From positions 186,001 through 250,000 of the forward strand of contig JANOBD010000235.1 of assembly GCA_031411495.1 (NCBI GenBank): a stretch of 64,000 nucleotides of DNA. Direction: 5' to 3'. The position numbers were made by a program, and so were the translations under genes. The notes below the pieces were generated by a model that saw nothing but the letters and a program-made list of their open reading frames with translations, made no database searches and was not told where the DNA came from. Below, piece by piece: positions 16,448-25,987 of the stretch. How positions within the stretch are numbered: position 1 is the stretch's first letter; the number at the start of each line of letters is the position of its first letter. The stretch is from JANOBD01 sp031411495. GTDB lineage: Bacteria; Planctomycetota; Phycisphaerae; Tepidisphaerales; Tepidisphaeraceae.

Positions 16448-16478
16448 CTTCGTCGGCAAGCCTCCTCTGGGTGACAAA
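16448..16478 (-). repeat. Dispersed repeat copy B
   Basis: The reverse complement of this 31-nt segment contains AGAGGAGGCTTGCCGACGAA and a preceding TTGTCA, matching copy A at about 9911-9942 with only a couple of differences. It sits in the short divergent gap between queE and ygfZ. Confidence 0.6.
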
Positions 16479-16499
16479 CAACGGCTACGATCGGTTGCA

Positions 16500-17699
16500 A
16501 TGCTAGACCCGTTCCCCAACCCTCTGGCCGAACTTCACCCGGGCGATCTCACCGAGTTCGCCGATTTTGGCGGAATTCCGCTCGTCACCACCTATGGCGA
16601 TGTTCGTGCAGAGTATTCGGCGAATCACAAGTCATCGGGCCTGCTGGATCAAACCTGGCGAGGCGTGCTCGAAGTCACCGGCAAAGACCGTCACGAGTTT
16701 CTCGGCAATCTCATCACCAACAAAACGTGGGACAAGCCGACCCGGGCGGGCCTTGCCGTGGGCACGGGCGTGAACGCGTTCCTGCTGAATCTCAAGGGTC
16801 GCATTGCGGCCGACCTCATCGTGATCGAGCGCGGCGAGCGGACACTCATCGACATGGATCGCCGGCTTGTCGCACCGATCCGCGCGGCACTCGACCGGTA
16901 CATCTTCGCGGAGAAGGTGCAGCTCGTGGACCGTTCGCGGACGCACGTTCGGTTCGGGCTCCACGGACCTGGCGCGGCGGCGGTGTTGTATGACGCGAGT
17001 GGGGTCGATCTTTCAACGCTCCCGCCTTTCGGCTCGAACTCGATCACGCTGCTGGGCGTACCAATCGAAGCCTGGCGCGACGACCAGACCATTTCGCCGG
17101 GCTGGCAACTGCTCGTGGCGAATGATGACGCGGCGAAAGTGTGGCAGGGGCTGGTCGACGCGTTTGCGGAAGAAGGGCGCGAATCGAATAAACGGAGGCT
17201 ACGAAAGGTCGGCTGGAGCGCGTTCAACACGACGCGGATCGAGGCGGGTCTGCCGATGCTGGGAATCGATTACGAACCCGCGCCGCCAAGCGTTCCCGGA
17301 AAGAAGGCCGCGCCGGATGAACCGGAAGACCCGTCCACGCGCGGGATCCTTGCGGCCGAGACGGGACTGTTCGGCCGCGCCGTCGATGTGAACAAGGGGT
17401 GTTACCTGGGGCAGGAGATCGTGGCGCGGATGTACTCGCGCAAAGTGGTGGCGCGAAAGATCGTGAGCTTCCAGATGAACGGCGACGCCCAGCCGATCGC
17501 CGGCGCGGCGGTGCTGGACGAAACGAACAACCCGGTCGGAATCGTCACCAGCAGCACGATCAGCCCGGTGAAATCGGGCGCCTCGATCGGGCTGGCGCTG
17601 GTGAAGAAGCCACTGTTTGAAGTGGGCAGTGTGCTGCGGATTCTGGCCGAAGGGTCGATCCAGACGGCACAGGTCATCGAGCCAGGAAAAGATCGCTGA
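16500..17699 (+). CDS. ygfZ: YgfZ/GcvT-like folate-binding protein
   Basis: A 399-aa aminomethyltransferase-fold protein. YgfZ binds tetrahydrofolate and supports maintenance of some Fe-S enzymes. The diagnostic motif KGCYLGQEIVARM (about residues 299-311) is intact with its Cys. LLDQTWRGVLEVTGKDRHEFLGNLITNK is the typical N-terminal strand-helix region. The ATG at 16500 is 157 nt upstream-divergent from queE. An insertion around residues 262-285 (PAPPSVPGKKAAPDEPEDPS) is low complexity. PPK2 follows after 54 nt. Confidence 0.9.
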   Translation: MLDPFPNPLAELHPGDLTEFADFGGIPLVTTYGDVRAEYSANHKSSGLLDQTWRGVLEVTGKDRHEFLGNLITNKTWDKPTRAGLAVGTGVNAFLLNLKGRIAADLIVIERGERTLIDMDRRLVAPIRAALDRYIFAEKVQLVDRSRTHVRFGLHGPGAAAVLYDASGVDLSTLPPFGSNSITLLGVPIEAWRDDQTISPGWQLLVANDDAAKVWQGLVDAFAEEGRESNKRRLRKVGWSAFNTTRIEAGLPMLGIDYEPAPPSVPGKKAAPDEPEDPSTRGILAAETGLFGRAVDVNKGCYLGQEIVARMYSRKVVARKIVSFQMNGDAQPIAGAAVLDETNNPVGIVTSSTISPVKSGASIGLALVKKPLFEVGSVLRILAEGSIQTAQVIEPGKDR

Positions 17700-17753
17700 A
17701 ACTTTCGAAACTGGGCCGCGTCTTAGCTGAGGCCAGACAGTAGGATTCGCCGC

Positions 17754-18563
17754 ATGCTCATCGATTCACCCTTCCTGGCCAAGCCGGGCAAGAAACACAA
17801 GCTTTCCGCGTTCAAGACGCGCGAAAACGGGAACTTCAAAGACAAGCAGACGGGCCAGCGCGCCGCGGAGGCAAACGTCGCCAAGATGGCGCCGTTGCAG
17901 GAGAAGCTGTATGCCGAAGCGAAACGCTCCTTGCTGATCGTCCTCCAGGCGATGGATACCGGCGGCAAGGACGGGACGATCGAGTTCGTCTTTTCCAGCG
18001 TCGATCCACAGGGATGCCAGGTCACCAGTTTCAAGGCGCCGACGTCGACCGAACTGGCGCACGACTACCTCTGGCGCGTCCACCAGAACTGCCCGGCCCG
18101 AGGAATGTTCGGCATCTTCAACCGATCGCATTACGAAGACGTGCTCGTGCCTCACGTGAAGGGATGGATCACGCCAGAACAGACGAAGAAGCGCTACGAG
18201 CACATCAACGCGTTCGAACGGATGCTGGTGGATGAAGGGACGACCGTTCTGAAGTTCCTCCTCAACATCTCCAAGGACGAACAAAAGGAGCGCCTCATCG
18301 CGCGGCAACAGGACAAGGACAAGCACTGGAAGTTCAACCCGAGCGACCTGGATGCGCGGAAGGACTGGGACAAGTACATGGAAGCGTACGAAGAGCTGAT
18401 CAACGCGTGCAGCACCGACTACGCGCCTTGGTACGTCATCCCGTCGGACCGGAAGTGGTATCGCAACATCTGCGTGTCTGAAATCATCGTGAAGGCACTG
18501 GAAGAAATGAACCCGAAGTATCCGAAAGTGGAGATCGACCCGCGGAAGTTCGTGGTCGAATGA
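17754..18563 (+). CDS. PPK2-family polyphosphate kinase
   Basis: A 269-aa one-domain PPK2 that transfers phosphate between polyphosphate and nucleotides. The Walker A loop is VLQAMDTGGKDGTI (about residues 63-76), the Walker B/lid region is NRSHYEDVLVPHV (about 123-135), and QKERLIARQQDKDKHWKF is a typical arginine-rich lid. The short single-domain form and the sequence KFNPSDLDARKDWDKYMEAYEE fit the class that phosphorylates AMP/ADP. Direction cannot be read from sequence alone. It starts 54 nt after ygfZ. Confidence 0.93.
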   Translation: MLIDSPFLAKPGKKHKLSAFKTRENGNFKDKQTGQRAAEANVAKMAPLQEKLYAEAKRSLLIVLQAMDTGGKDGTIEFVFSSVDPQGCQVTSFKAPTSTELAHDYLWRVHQNCPARGMFGIFNRSHYEDVLVPHVKGWITPEQTKKRYEHINAFERMLVDEGTTVLKFLLNISKDEQKERLIARQQDKDKHWKFNPSDLDARKDWDKYMEAYEELINACSTDYAPWYVIPSDRKWYRNICVSEIIVKALEEMNPKYPKVEIDPRKFVVE

Positions 18564-18682
18564 TCGTGCCTGGACAGGAAGTCATCCCGTGCATCGGCAA
18601 CTCCCGGCTATCGACTATCAACTCCGCACGCGATGGCTAGGATCACAATAACATCGAGACACGCACGCACGAAGGAGCACGC

Positions 18683-19744
18683 ATGGCAGACGACCTGAAT
18701 CGCGACGAACTGGCTGGAATCGAGAAGCTTCGCGGCGCGTATCGCGATTTGAAGGCCGAGATCGCCAAGGTCATCGTCGGCCAGGATGAAGTGGTCGATC
18801 AACTCCTGATCGCGCTGTTCTGCAGGGGCCATGCCGTCCTGGTCGGCGTACCCGGTTTGGCCAAAACCTTGCTGATCAACACGCTGGCCCGCGCGCTGGG
18901 GCTGACCTTCAGCCGCATCCAGTTCACGCCCGACCTGATGCCCGCCGACATCACCGGAAGCGAACTGATCGAGCGCGACCCGGGCACCGGCAGCCTGACG
19001 ATGCGTTTCGTGCACGGGCCGGTCTTTGCGAACATGATCCTCGCGGATGAAATCAACCGCACGCCGCCCAAGACGCAGGCGGCGCTGCTCGAGGCCATGC
19101 AGGAACAACAGGTGACTGTCGGCGGCAAGCGGCTGCCGCTGCCCAGGCCGTTCTTTGTGCTCGCGACGCAGAACCCGATCGAGCAGGAAGGCACCTATCC
19201 GCTGCCCGAAGCCCAGCTGGATCGGTTCCTGTTCATGATCAACGTCGGCTACCCCAGTGCGGATGAAGAGTTCGACATCGTGCGCGCCACAACGACGGGC
19301 AAACCGGCGGAAGTGAAGACGGTACTCAACAGTGATCAGGTGCTCGACCTTCAGGAACTGGTTCGCAAGGTTCCCGTCGCCGATCACGTGATTCGGTATG
19401 CGCTTCAGCTCGTGCGTCTCACTCGTCGCGGCGAGGGCGGCGTGCCGGCATTCATCAACGAGTTTGTGAACTGGGGCGCCGGGCCACGCGCGTCGCAGGC
19501 GCTGGTGCTCGCGGGCAAGGCTCGGGCGCTGCTCCGTGGCCGCAACCATGTGAGCACCGACGACATTAAGGCCGTCGCGCAGCCGGTGCTGCGACACCGC
19601 ATCGTGACCAACTTCAACGCGGAAGCCGAAGGAATGCGTGCCGATCAGATCGTCGCGAAGCTGATCGAATCGGTGCCTGCGCAGCAGTTTGAAGCGCTCG
19701 ACCCGCAGACGGCGAAGATGCTCAAAGATACGCCCGCGGCATAA
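18683..19744 (+). CDS. MoxR-family AAA+ ATPase
   Basis: 353 aa. MoxR ATPases act as chaperones for vWA-domain partners. Walker A GVPGLAKT at residues 55-62, Walker B MILADEINR, sensor 1 ATQNPIEQEGTYPLPEAQLDRF and the C-terminal lid are all clear. AAGGAG lies 6 nt upstream of the ATG. It is the first gene of a run MoxR, DUF58, vWA, vWA with gaps of 3 and 22 nt and a final 4-nt overlap, a widespread arrangement in which the ATPase works on membrane-bound metal-binding proteins. Confidence 0.95.
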   Translation: MADDLNRDELAGIEKLRGAYRDLKAEIAKVIVGQDEVVDQLLIALFCRGHAVLVGVPGLAKTLLINTLARALGLTFSRIQFTPDLMPADITGSELIERDPGTGSLTMRFVHGPVFANMILADEINRTPPKTQAALLEAMQEQQVTVGGKRLPLPRPFFVLATQNPIEQEGTYPLPEAQLDRFLFMINVGYPSADEEFDIVRATTTGKPAEVKTVLNSDQVLDLQELVRKVPVADHVIRYALQLVRLTRRGEGGVPAFINEFVNWGAGPRASQALVLAGKARALLRGRNHVSTDDIKAVAQPVLRHRIVTNFNAEAEGMRADQIVAKLIESVPAQQFEALDPQTAKMLKDTPAA

Positions 19745-19747
19745 CTC

Positions 19748-20671
19748 ATGGCCGAATCCTCCGACACCTACCGCAAGTACCTTCACCCGCAGACGCTCAT
19801 GAAAGTCGGCGGGCTGGAATTGCGCGCCAAGCAGATCGTCGAAGGCCTGATGACCGGGACGCATCGCTCGCCGTACCAGGGCAGCAGCGTCGAGTTCGCG
19901 CAGCACCGGCAGTATGCCGCGGGCGATGACATCCGCCGGGTCGATTGGCGCGTCTTCGGCCGATCTGATCGCATCTACATCAAGCAATTCGAAGAAGAGA
20001 CGAATCTGCCGATCCTGCTGGTGGTCGATGCGAGCGAATCGATGGGCTTCGGTTCGCTCACGGACGATCGGGGAAACCGCTGGACCAAGTTCGATCACGC
20101 CACTGCGATCGCGGCCGCGCTCGCGTACCTGGCGCTCAAGCAGCAGGATGCCGTCGGCCTGGCGATTTTCGATCAGTCGCTCTCGCGATTTTTCCGCCCG
20201 AGCAACGCGGCCACGCAGTGGAAACTAGTCATCGAAGAACTCACGCACGTCCCCAAGTGGAACAAGACCGACACCGGCAAGGTGCTGGACGACATCGCGG
20301 AGAAGATCACCAACCGCAGCCTGGTGATCGTCGTTTCGGATTTCTTCGACGACCTCGAATCGCTCAAGCGCGGCCTGCGTCACCTGCGCTACCGCAAGCA
20401 CGAAGTGATCGTGCTGCAGACGCTCGATCACCAGGAGATCGAGTTCCCGTTTGAAGAGGTCACGCTGTTCAAGGGGCTGGAGGAAATGGGACAGCTGCTT
20501 ACCGAACCGCGGGCGCTGCGCGAGGCTTATCTCGAGCAGCTGAAACTCTTCACGGAAGGTTTGAAGCACGTCTGCCGATCGATGGGAATCGACTACCATC
20601 GGTTCGACACCAGCGCGGGGCTCGATGCTCAGTTGAGCACGTTCCTCGCAGTCCGAATGGCGCGAATGTGA
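19748..20671 (+). CDS. DUF58 domain protein
   Basis: 307 aa. The DUF58 signature EFAQHRQYAAGDDIRRVDWRVFGR is at about residues 50-72, followed by a degenerate vWA-like fold: LLVVDASESMGFGS, a MIDAS-type DxSxS, and VIVVSDFFDDLESL. No transmembrane helix is seen, unlike many DUF58 proteins. It starts 3 nt after the MoxR stop, so translation is probably coupled. It is likely the direct client of the MoxR ATPase (family knowledge). Confidence 0.94.
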   Translation: MAESSDTYRKYLHPQTLMKVGGLELRAKQIVEGLMTGTHRSPYQGSSVEFAQHRQYAAGDDIRRVDWRVFGRSDRIYIKQFEEETNLPILLVVDASESMGFGSLTDDRGNRWTKFDHATAIAAALAYLALKQQDAVGLAIFDQSLSRFFRPSNAATQWKLVIEELTHVPKWNKTDTGKVLDDIAEKITNRSLVIVVSDFFDDLESLKRGLRHLRYRKHEVIVLQTLDHQEIEFPFEEVTLFKGLEEMGQLLTEPRALREAYLEQLKLFTEGLKHVCRSMGIDYHRFDTSAGLDAQLSTFLAVRMARM

Positions 20672-20693
20672 TCGTTACTCTCACGGATGGTCG

Positions 20694-22886
20694 ATGTCGT
20701 TTCTCACACCAGGATTCTTTCTCGCCGGCGCGCTGCTGATGGCGATCCCGATCGCGATTCACCTGTTGAATCGGCGGCGCTACAAGACCATCGAATGGGC
20801 GGCGATGAAATATCTGCTCGAGGCGATGAAGAAGAATCGCCGGCGGCTGCGATTTGAATCGCTTCTGCTGCTCGCGGCGCGGTGCGCGGCGTTCCTGCTC
20901 ATCGGCCTGGCTTTGGCGCGACCGCTGGGGTGCAACGATTCCGCACTCGCCGCGTTCGCCGGCCGCAAGATCGGGCTGCACGTGCTGGTCATCGACGACA
21001 GTTACTCGATGGGCTACGAAGGCGGCCGCGCGGATACCAAGACACATCTCGACCAAGCCAAGAAGATCGCCAAGGGTGTGATCGCGCGGCTCGAATCGGG
21101 CTCGCAGGAGGTGGCGATCGTGTCGGCGTCGACGCCGGCGCGCGTGCTCGTCCGCCGGACGCACGACCTCGATGCCGCCGCCGATGCGATCGATACCATC
21201 GAACAGTCGTTCAGTTCCACCGATCTGTCCGGCGCGCTGCGCCTGGCGAGCGAGATTGCCAACGACGCGAAGTCGCTCCCGTCGAAAACGCTCTACCTGC
21301 TCACCGACTGCACCAACAGCGCGATGACGCTCGACCCGCAGCTTCCGACGCTAAGCCAGAACGTCGCGGGCCAGTACCGCGTGGTGGTTCAGAACTTGGG
21401 TCTCGCGACGCAGTGGAACCAGGCGGTTGCCGATGTTCGTGCGAGCGATCAACTCGTTCGCCTGGGCTTCGGGTCGGATCTGCAGGCGGATGTTGTCGGT
21501 TTCGGCGCATCAAAAACGAACGTGAGTTGGAAGCTTGGCGACAAGGCGCTGTCCGGCACGTCGAACGTCCAGCCGAGCCCCAAGCCTGAGCCGATCACGC
21601 AGACGCAGGCATCCTTCGACGCGGCGGGACCGGTGGTGGCCGAGGTCTCGGTCGATTCGACCGACCGTCTCCGCATCGACGACGTCCGCCGCCGCGTCAT
21701 TGACGTCGTCGGCGACATGAAAGTGCTCATCGTCGAAGGGAAGCGCGGTCTGGGCGCGCTCGAAGGCAGCGGTTCGTTCCTGCGGCTGGCACTTTCGCCG
21801 CCGAGCGATGCGGGTGCGACTTCCAGCGCACTGCGCTACGTCACGCCGACGGCGATCAGCGATCTCGAACTCGCCGGAAAGCCGCTGAACGATTACCGCT
21901 CTGTCCTGCTGGCCGGTGCGGGCGCGATGACCCGGGAAACCGCACATCAGCTCCGCACGTATGTCGAGCAGGGCGGCAGCGTCGTCATCTTCATGGGCGA
22001 AGGCGTGAACGGCGAGAGCTACAACGCTTCGCTCGGCGTCGAAGGGATGCTGCCGGGCGCGCTCGTCTCCCGCGTCGATTCAACCGCCGGCGACAAGGGA
22101 TACACCTTCGATTTCGATCCGACCAACCCGCACCCGATCCTCGGCGCGTTCCGCAACATCGAAAACAGCGGCCTCGGCTCGATCCAGGTCACGACTTACT
22201 GGCGCGTGCAGATCGATCCCGCGCGAAACGTGCAGCGCGTGCTGAACTTCAAGAAGACGTCCGCGGATGCGGAAGCCGAACCGGCCATCACCGTCCAATC
22301 GATCGGACGCGGCCGGGTGATCTTTGTCGCCACCAGCCCCGATGCCGAGTGGTCGACGATGGTCGCGAAGCCGGCGTACGTCACGCTCGTCCACGAGTTG
22401 CTCGGCGGCGCGGTCGGCGGCGGCGAGCAGTGGCTGAACCGGACCGTTGGCGACGCGATCGAAGTGCCGCTCTCGATCAATCTCCCCGCCGCGCCTGTCC
22501 TGCGCGAAAGCACGCAGAAGACGACGCCGCTCACTCGAGTTGATCGCGGCGACGGCACGCTCGTCTGGCGCAGCCTGCCGATAAACAAGCCCGGGCTCTA
22601 CAGCGTCGAAGCCGGCGCGCTCAAGTGGCCGGTCGCCGTCAACGTGCCGACGCAGGAGGCGGATGTGCGTACGCTCGATGCGCCGGGCATCCGCCACGCG
22701 CTGGGCGACATCGATTTCACCTTGATCGGCGATTCTCTGCCGCTGGACGAAGCCTCCCGCGCCGCCAATGACTTCTCCTGGCCCATTCTGCTTCTGCTCC
22801 TTCCACTGTTGCTGGCGGAATCCTTCATGGCCTGGAGATTTGGCGCGAGGGGTTCCCCCTCAACGAGCGGAAAGGGGCAGGCATGA
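20694..22886 (+). CDS. BatA-like membrane protein with vWA domain
   Basis: 730 aa. The N-terminal 90 residues form the BatA double-transmembrane module (FFLAGALLMAIPIAIHLLNRRRYKTIEWAAMKYL, then a second helix AARCAAFLLIGLALARPLG). A vWA domain follows with an intact MIDAS start VIDDSYSMGYEG (about residue 100). The middle contains a class I glutamine-amidotransferase-like Rossmann part (VLLAGAGAMTRETAHQL, EQGGSVVIFMGEG). A last helix near residue 700 (WPILLLLLPLLLAESFMAW) anchors the C-terminus. It overlaps the next gene by 4 nt. Confidence 0.92.
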   Translation: MSFLTPGFFLAGALLMAIPIAIHLLNRRRYKTIEWAAMKYLLEAMKKNRRRLRFESLLLLAARCAAFLLIGLALARPLGCNDSALAAFAGRKIGLHVLVIDDSYSMGYEGGRADTKTHLDQAKKIAKGVIARLESGSQEVAIVSASTPARVLVRRTHDLDAAADAIDTIEQSFSSTDLSGALRLASEIANDAKSLPSKTLYLLTDCTNSAMTLDPQLPTLSQNVAGQYRVVVQNLGLATQWNQAVADVRASDQLVRLGFGSDLQADVVGFGASKTNVSWKLGDKALSGTSNVQPSPKPEPITQTQASFDAAGPVVAEVSVDSTDRLRIDDVRRRVIDVVGDMKVLIVEGKRGLGALEGSGSFLRLALSPPSDAGATSSALRYVTPTAISDLELAGKPLNDYRSVLLAGAGAMTRETAHQLRTYVEQGGSVVIFMGEGVNGESYNASLGVEGMLPGALVSRVDSTAGDKGYTFDFDPTNPHPILGAFRNIENSGLGSIQVTTYWRVQIDPARNVQRVLNFKKTSADAEAEPAITVQSIGRGRVIFVATSPDAEWSTMVAKPAYVTLVHELLGGAVGGGEQWLNRTVGDAIEVPLSINLPAAPVLRESTQKTTPLTRVDRGDGTLVWRSLPINKPGLYSVEAGALKWPVAVNVPTQEADVRTLDAPGIRHALGDIDFTLIGDSLPLDEASRAANDFSWPILLLLLPLLLAESFMAWRFGARGSPSTSGKGQA

Positions 22887-25267
22887 AGCGATTCATCGAA
22901 TGGCTGCTCGGCCTCGACGGCGGCTTCCTCGGCCGCGATGGCGAACTCTCCGTCTCGTTCGATTCGCGCTGGCCGCTCAGTGATTACATCGGCGCGTTCA
23001 CGTGGAACATCCTCCTCCTCGCGCTCGCGGTCGGCATGGTCTGGCTGATCTATCGTCGCGACGGCCGATCGCAACGCGTCCGCATCACGCTCGGCGCGAT
23101 GCGGCTGGCGCTGTTGACGCTGGTCATCGTCCTCCTCAACCGGCCACAACTCACCGTCACCCAATCGCGCGTCGAGCCGTCGGTTTTGGCGATTCTCATT
23201 GACGATTCGCTCTCGATGCGGCTCAACGACATCCAGCAGGGCCAATCGAACCAGACGCGTCTCGCTGCCGTTGAGAGCGCGCTGACGGGGAGCGATGCCA
23301 AGCTGATCAAGGAACTGGCGAAGATCCACGAGCTGCGCTTCTACCGTTTCAGCCAGGATGCGCTGCCGATTGATGTTCCACATGCGGTCGATGTCGAATC
23401 GACCGCCAAGGCGATCACCGCGCTCACCGACATCGATGCGCAAGGCAGCCAGACGCGGGTGATCGAGTCGGTGCAGACGGTCGTCCGCGAGCTGCAGGGC
23501 CAGCGCGTCGCCGGCGTCGTGCTGCTCACGGATGGTCGAGATACCGATGCGAGCGACGCCCAGACGATGGCGCAGCTCTCGGAGCTTGGCGCCAAGGTCT
23601 ATCCGGTCCCTGTCGGAACGGACGTCGGCTTGCGCAACCTGGAGATCGAGACGCTCGCCGTGCAGGAGAGCGTCTTCGCCGGCGACATCGTGAACATCAA
23701 GGTCGGCCTGCGCGGCGCGGGCGTGCCCGCGGGGACGCCGGTGAAACTCGTGCTCAAGGACGGCGCCGGCACGCCGGTGCTCGACAACGGCAAGCCGGTC
23801 GAGTCGCAGGTCGTCTTCGCCGGCGACGGGCTGGAACAGGCGGAGCTTCAGTTCGTTCCGGCCGCAAACGGCACCGCCGATCTTCAGGTGGAAGCCGTGC
23901 CCATCGCCGGTGAGATCGACGAAAAGGACAACACCCGCTCGGCCCAGATCGCCGTGCTTGATGCGAACATCCGCGTGCTCTACGTCGAGGGGTATCCGCG
24001 CTGGGAATATCGCTATCTGAAGCAGGAACTGATTCGCGACAAGACGATCGCAATCTCGTGCCTGCTGACCAGCGCGGATGAATCGTTCGCGCAGGAAGGG
24101 GACATCCCGATCACGCGCTTCCCCGAGACGCTGGAAGAACTGATGGAGTACGACGCCGTCGTCTTCGGCGACGTCGATCCGCGCCAATTCACCGATGCGC
24201 AGCTTCAACTGGTCAACGAGTTCGTCAGTCGCCGCGGCGGCGGATTCGGCATGGTGGCGGGCGTCCGCTTCGCGCCGCAGAAGTTCCGCAACACCGCCAT
24301 CGAGCCGCTGCTGCCGGTCGACATTACGCGCGTCGATGCCGATGCGTTCGCACACCAGAACGTGGCCGAGGGATTCCGGCTCGCGCTCACCGAGGACGGG
24401 AAGGACAGTTCGATCTTCCGCTTCTTCCGCGACCCGCAGGTGAACGAGGACTACCTGAAAGGAAAGGTTCAGCAGCTCTTCTGGTATTGCCGCGGCATCA
24501 CGACCAAGCCCGGCGTGGGCGAGACGCTGGCATTCCACCCGCGCGAAACCGGGCCGGACGGTCGGCCCGCGCCGATCCTCGTCGTCGGCCGGTTCGGAAC
24601 CGGGCGGACGCTCTTCTCCGCCATCGACGACACCTGGCGGTGGCGCTACTACACCGGCGAGCAGATCTTCGACAGCTACTGGGTGCAGTCGCTCCGCTAC
24701 CTCGCCCGCGGCAAGAAGCTCGGCCAGCGAAAGATGACCTTTGCCTCCGAGCGGCCGGTCTATCAGATGGGCGAGAGCGCCCGGCTCAGTGTTCGCGTGC
24801 TCGACCCGCAGCTGCTGATGCAACTTCCCGATGAGCTCCGCGTCCAGGTGCAGGACGAGCGCGGCCAGATCATCCGCGACCTGAGCCTGATCCGCCGCAG
24901 CGGGCAGGGCGATATCTACACCGGCGGCTTCACCGCCGACCGACTGGGCCGGCTCACCGCAAGGCTCGTCGCGCCGGCCACGGGTCTGGAAGACCTCACA
25001 TTGCCCGTCGAGGTGTCGGTGCCAAGGCTGGAACTGAAAGAACCAAAGGTGGACCGCGCATCCCTCGCACGAATCGCAACCGGCACCGGCGGACAGGTCG
25101 TGGAACTCGACCACGCGGCGGACTTGCCGAAGATCATCCCGTCCGCCAAGAAAGACATCCCGCTCATCACCAGCGGGCCCCTGTGGGCGGCGCCATTGAT
25201 GCTGGTGCTGTTCACGGCGCTGATCTCGACGGAATGGATCGTGCGGAAGCGGCAGGGATTGGTGTGA
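22883..25267 (+). CDS. Large vWA / glutamine-amidotransferase-like membrane protein
   Basis: 794 aa. Two N-terminal membrane helices (about 35-55 and 65-90) lead to a vWA domain beginning LAILIDDSLSMRL (MIDAS) at about residue 104. VRVLYVEGYPRWEYRYLKQEL marks a GATase-like domain in the centre (FGDVDPRQFTDAQLQLVNEF). The end is a C-terminal membrane helix, PLWAAPLMLVLFTALISTEWIVRK. It overlaps the preceding gene by ATGA, so translation is coupled. A 7-bp hairpin at 25319-25336 may close the transcript. A decayed relative of its 3' end lies at 26075-26203. Confidence 0.92.
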   Translation: MKRFIEWLLGLDGGFLGRDGELSVSFDSRWPLSDYIGAFTWNILLLALAVGMVWLIYRRDGRSQRVRITLGAMRLALLTLVIVLLNRPQLTVTQSRVEPSVLAILIDDSLSMRLNDIQQGQSNQTRLAAVESALTGSDAKLIKELAKIHELRFYRFSQDALPIDVPHAVDVESTAKAITALTDIDAQGSQTRVIESVQTVVRELQGQRVAGVVLLTDGRDTDASDAQTMAQLSELGAKVYPVPVGTDVGLRNLEIETLAVQESVFAGDIVNIKVGLRGAGVPAGTPVKLVLKDGAGTPVLDNGKPVESQVVFAGDGLEQAELQFVPAANGTADLQVEAVPIAGEIDEKDNTRSAQIAVLDANIRVLYVEGYPRWEYRYLKQELIRDKTIAISCLLTSADESFAQEGDIPITRFPETLEELMEYDAVVFGDVDPRQFTDAQLQLVNEFVSRRGGGFGMVAGVRFAPQKFRNTAIEPLLPVDITRVDADAFAHQNVAEGFRLALTEDGKDSSIFRFFRDPQVNEDYLKGKVQQLFWYCRGITTKPGVGETLAFHPRETGPDGRPAPILVVGRFGTGRTLFSAIDDTWRWRYYTGEQIFDSYWVQSLRYLARGKKLGQRKMTFASERPVYQMGESARLSVRVLDPQLLMQLPDELRVQVQDERGQIIRDLSLIRRSGQGDIYTGGFTADRLGRLTARLVAPATGLEDLTLPVEVSVPRLELKEPKVDRASLARIATGTGGQVVELDHAADLPKIIPSAKKDIPLITSGPLWAAPLMLVLFTALISTEWIVRKRQGLV

Positions 25268-25458
25268 GGCGGTGGATTCGTCCCCGGGAATAATGGATCT
25301 TGAGCGCATCACCCGACGCGGAAGCTCTGGCTTCCGACGAAAATAAAGTCGGAACGAATCGTGGACGCAGGAATACGCATTTCTGCTGAAGCGTCCATAA
25401 TGCGCGATAGCTTCATAGCAGTTTGGGCCGCATCGATTCAGGGAAGGGATAACACCAC

Positions 25459-25926
25459 ATGGGACGTTTTGAACTGCTCCTCGGCGCGCTGGTGACTGCA
25501 TCGCTTACTACCGGCGCGTTGGCCAAAGGCGGTCCCATTCCGAACGGCCCGCCTGTTTTCACCTCGCACACGCCGTCCCCGGTCGTCGTTCGTCTCGATC
25601 TAGGTCAGCGGAACTTCGAAATTACCGGCACCGCCGTCGATTTTGATGTGAACGACATTGTTCATTTTACTGCCGGCTTCGCGCCGGAGTTCATGCAGTT
25701 TCAGTCGTTCGATGGAAACCCTGGGAGTTTCCGGCTACATGCCGACAATCTGACCGGCGCTCAAGCCGGCGGCTATTTGTTCGACGTGATTGCGATAGAC
25801 AACCATCAGCCGCCGGCGGGTTCATCACTGAGGTATTTCATCTCCATTGTACCGGAACCGACGTTCTGCGCACTCTTCATCGGTCTGTTGCCGGCGCTGC
25901 GCCGTTGTCGAAAGTTCGAATCCTGA
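25459..25926 (+). CDS. Small secreted protein with PEP-CTERM-like tail
   Basis: 155 aa. A signal peptide (ELLLGALVTASLTTGALAKG) is followed by an Ig/cadherin-like beta-sandwich segment (PPVFTSHTPSPVVVRLDLGQRNFEITGTAVDFD). The tail VPEPTFCALFIGLLPALRRCRKF has the PEP motif, a hydrophobic stretch and a basic end expected for exosortase sorting. I recognise no enzymatic domain. It lies isolated between the vWA operon and a region of repeats and gene remnants. Confidence 0.8.
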   Translation: MGRFELLLGALVTASLTTGALAKGGPIPNGPPVFTSHTPSPVVVRLDLGQRNFEITGTAVDFDVNDIVHFTAGFAPEFMQFQSFDGNPGSFRLHADNLTGAQAGGYLFDVIAIDNHQPPAGSSLRYFISIVPEPTFCALFIGLLPALRRCRKFES

Positions 25927-25944
25927 GATCGACAAGCCGGGTAG

Positions 25945-25962
25945 GGTGTGCCTTGGCACACC
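25945..25962. repeat. Short perfect hairpin after the PEP-CTERM gene
   Basis: GGTGTGCC (25945-25952), loop TT, and GGCACACC (25955-25962) lie 18 nt after the stop codon. It could serve as a terminator hairpin, but no T-run follows on the plus strand. Confidence 0.5.
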
Positions 25963-25987
25963 AATTCGTTCGAGTTGAAAGCGGTGT

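Noticed and set aside
22598..25501. A 967-codon open frame antisense to the vWA gene
   Set aside because: Same reason: the sense strand holds recognisable vWA and GATase-like domains, and the antisense frame has no recognisable domains.
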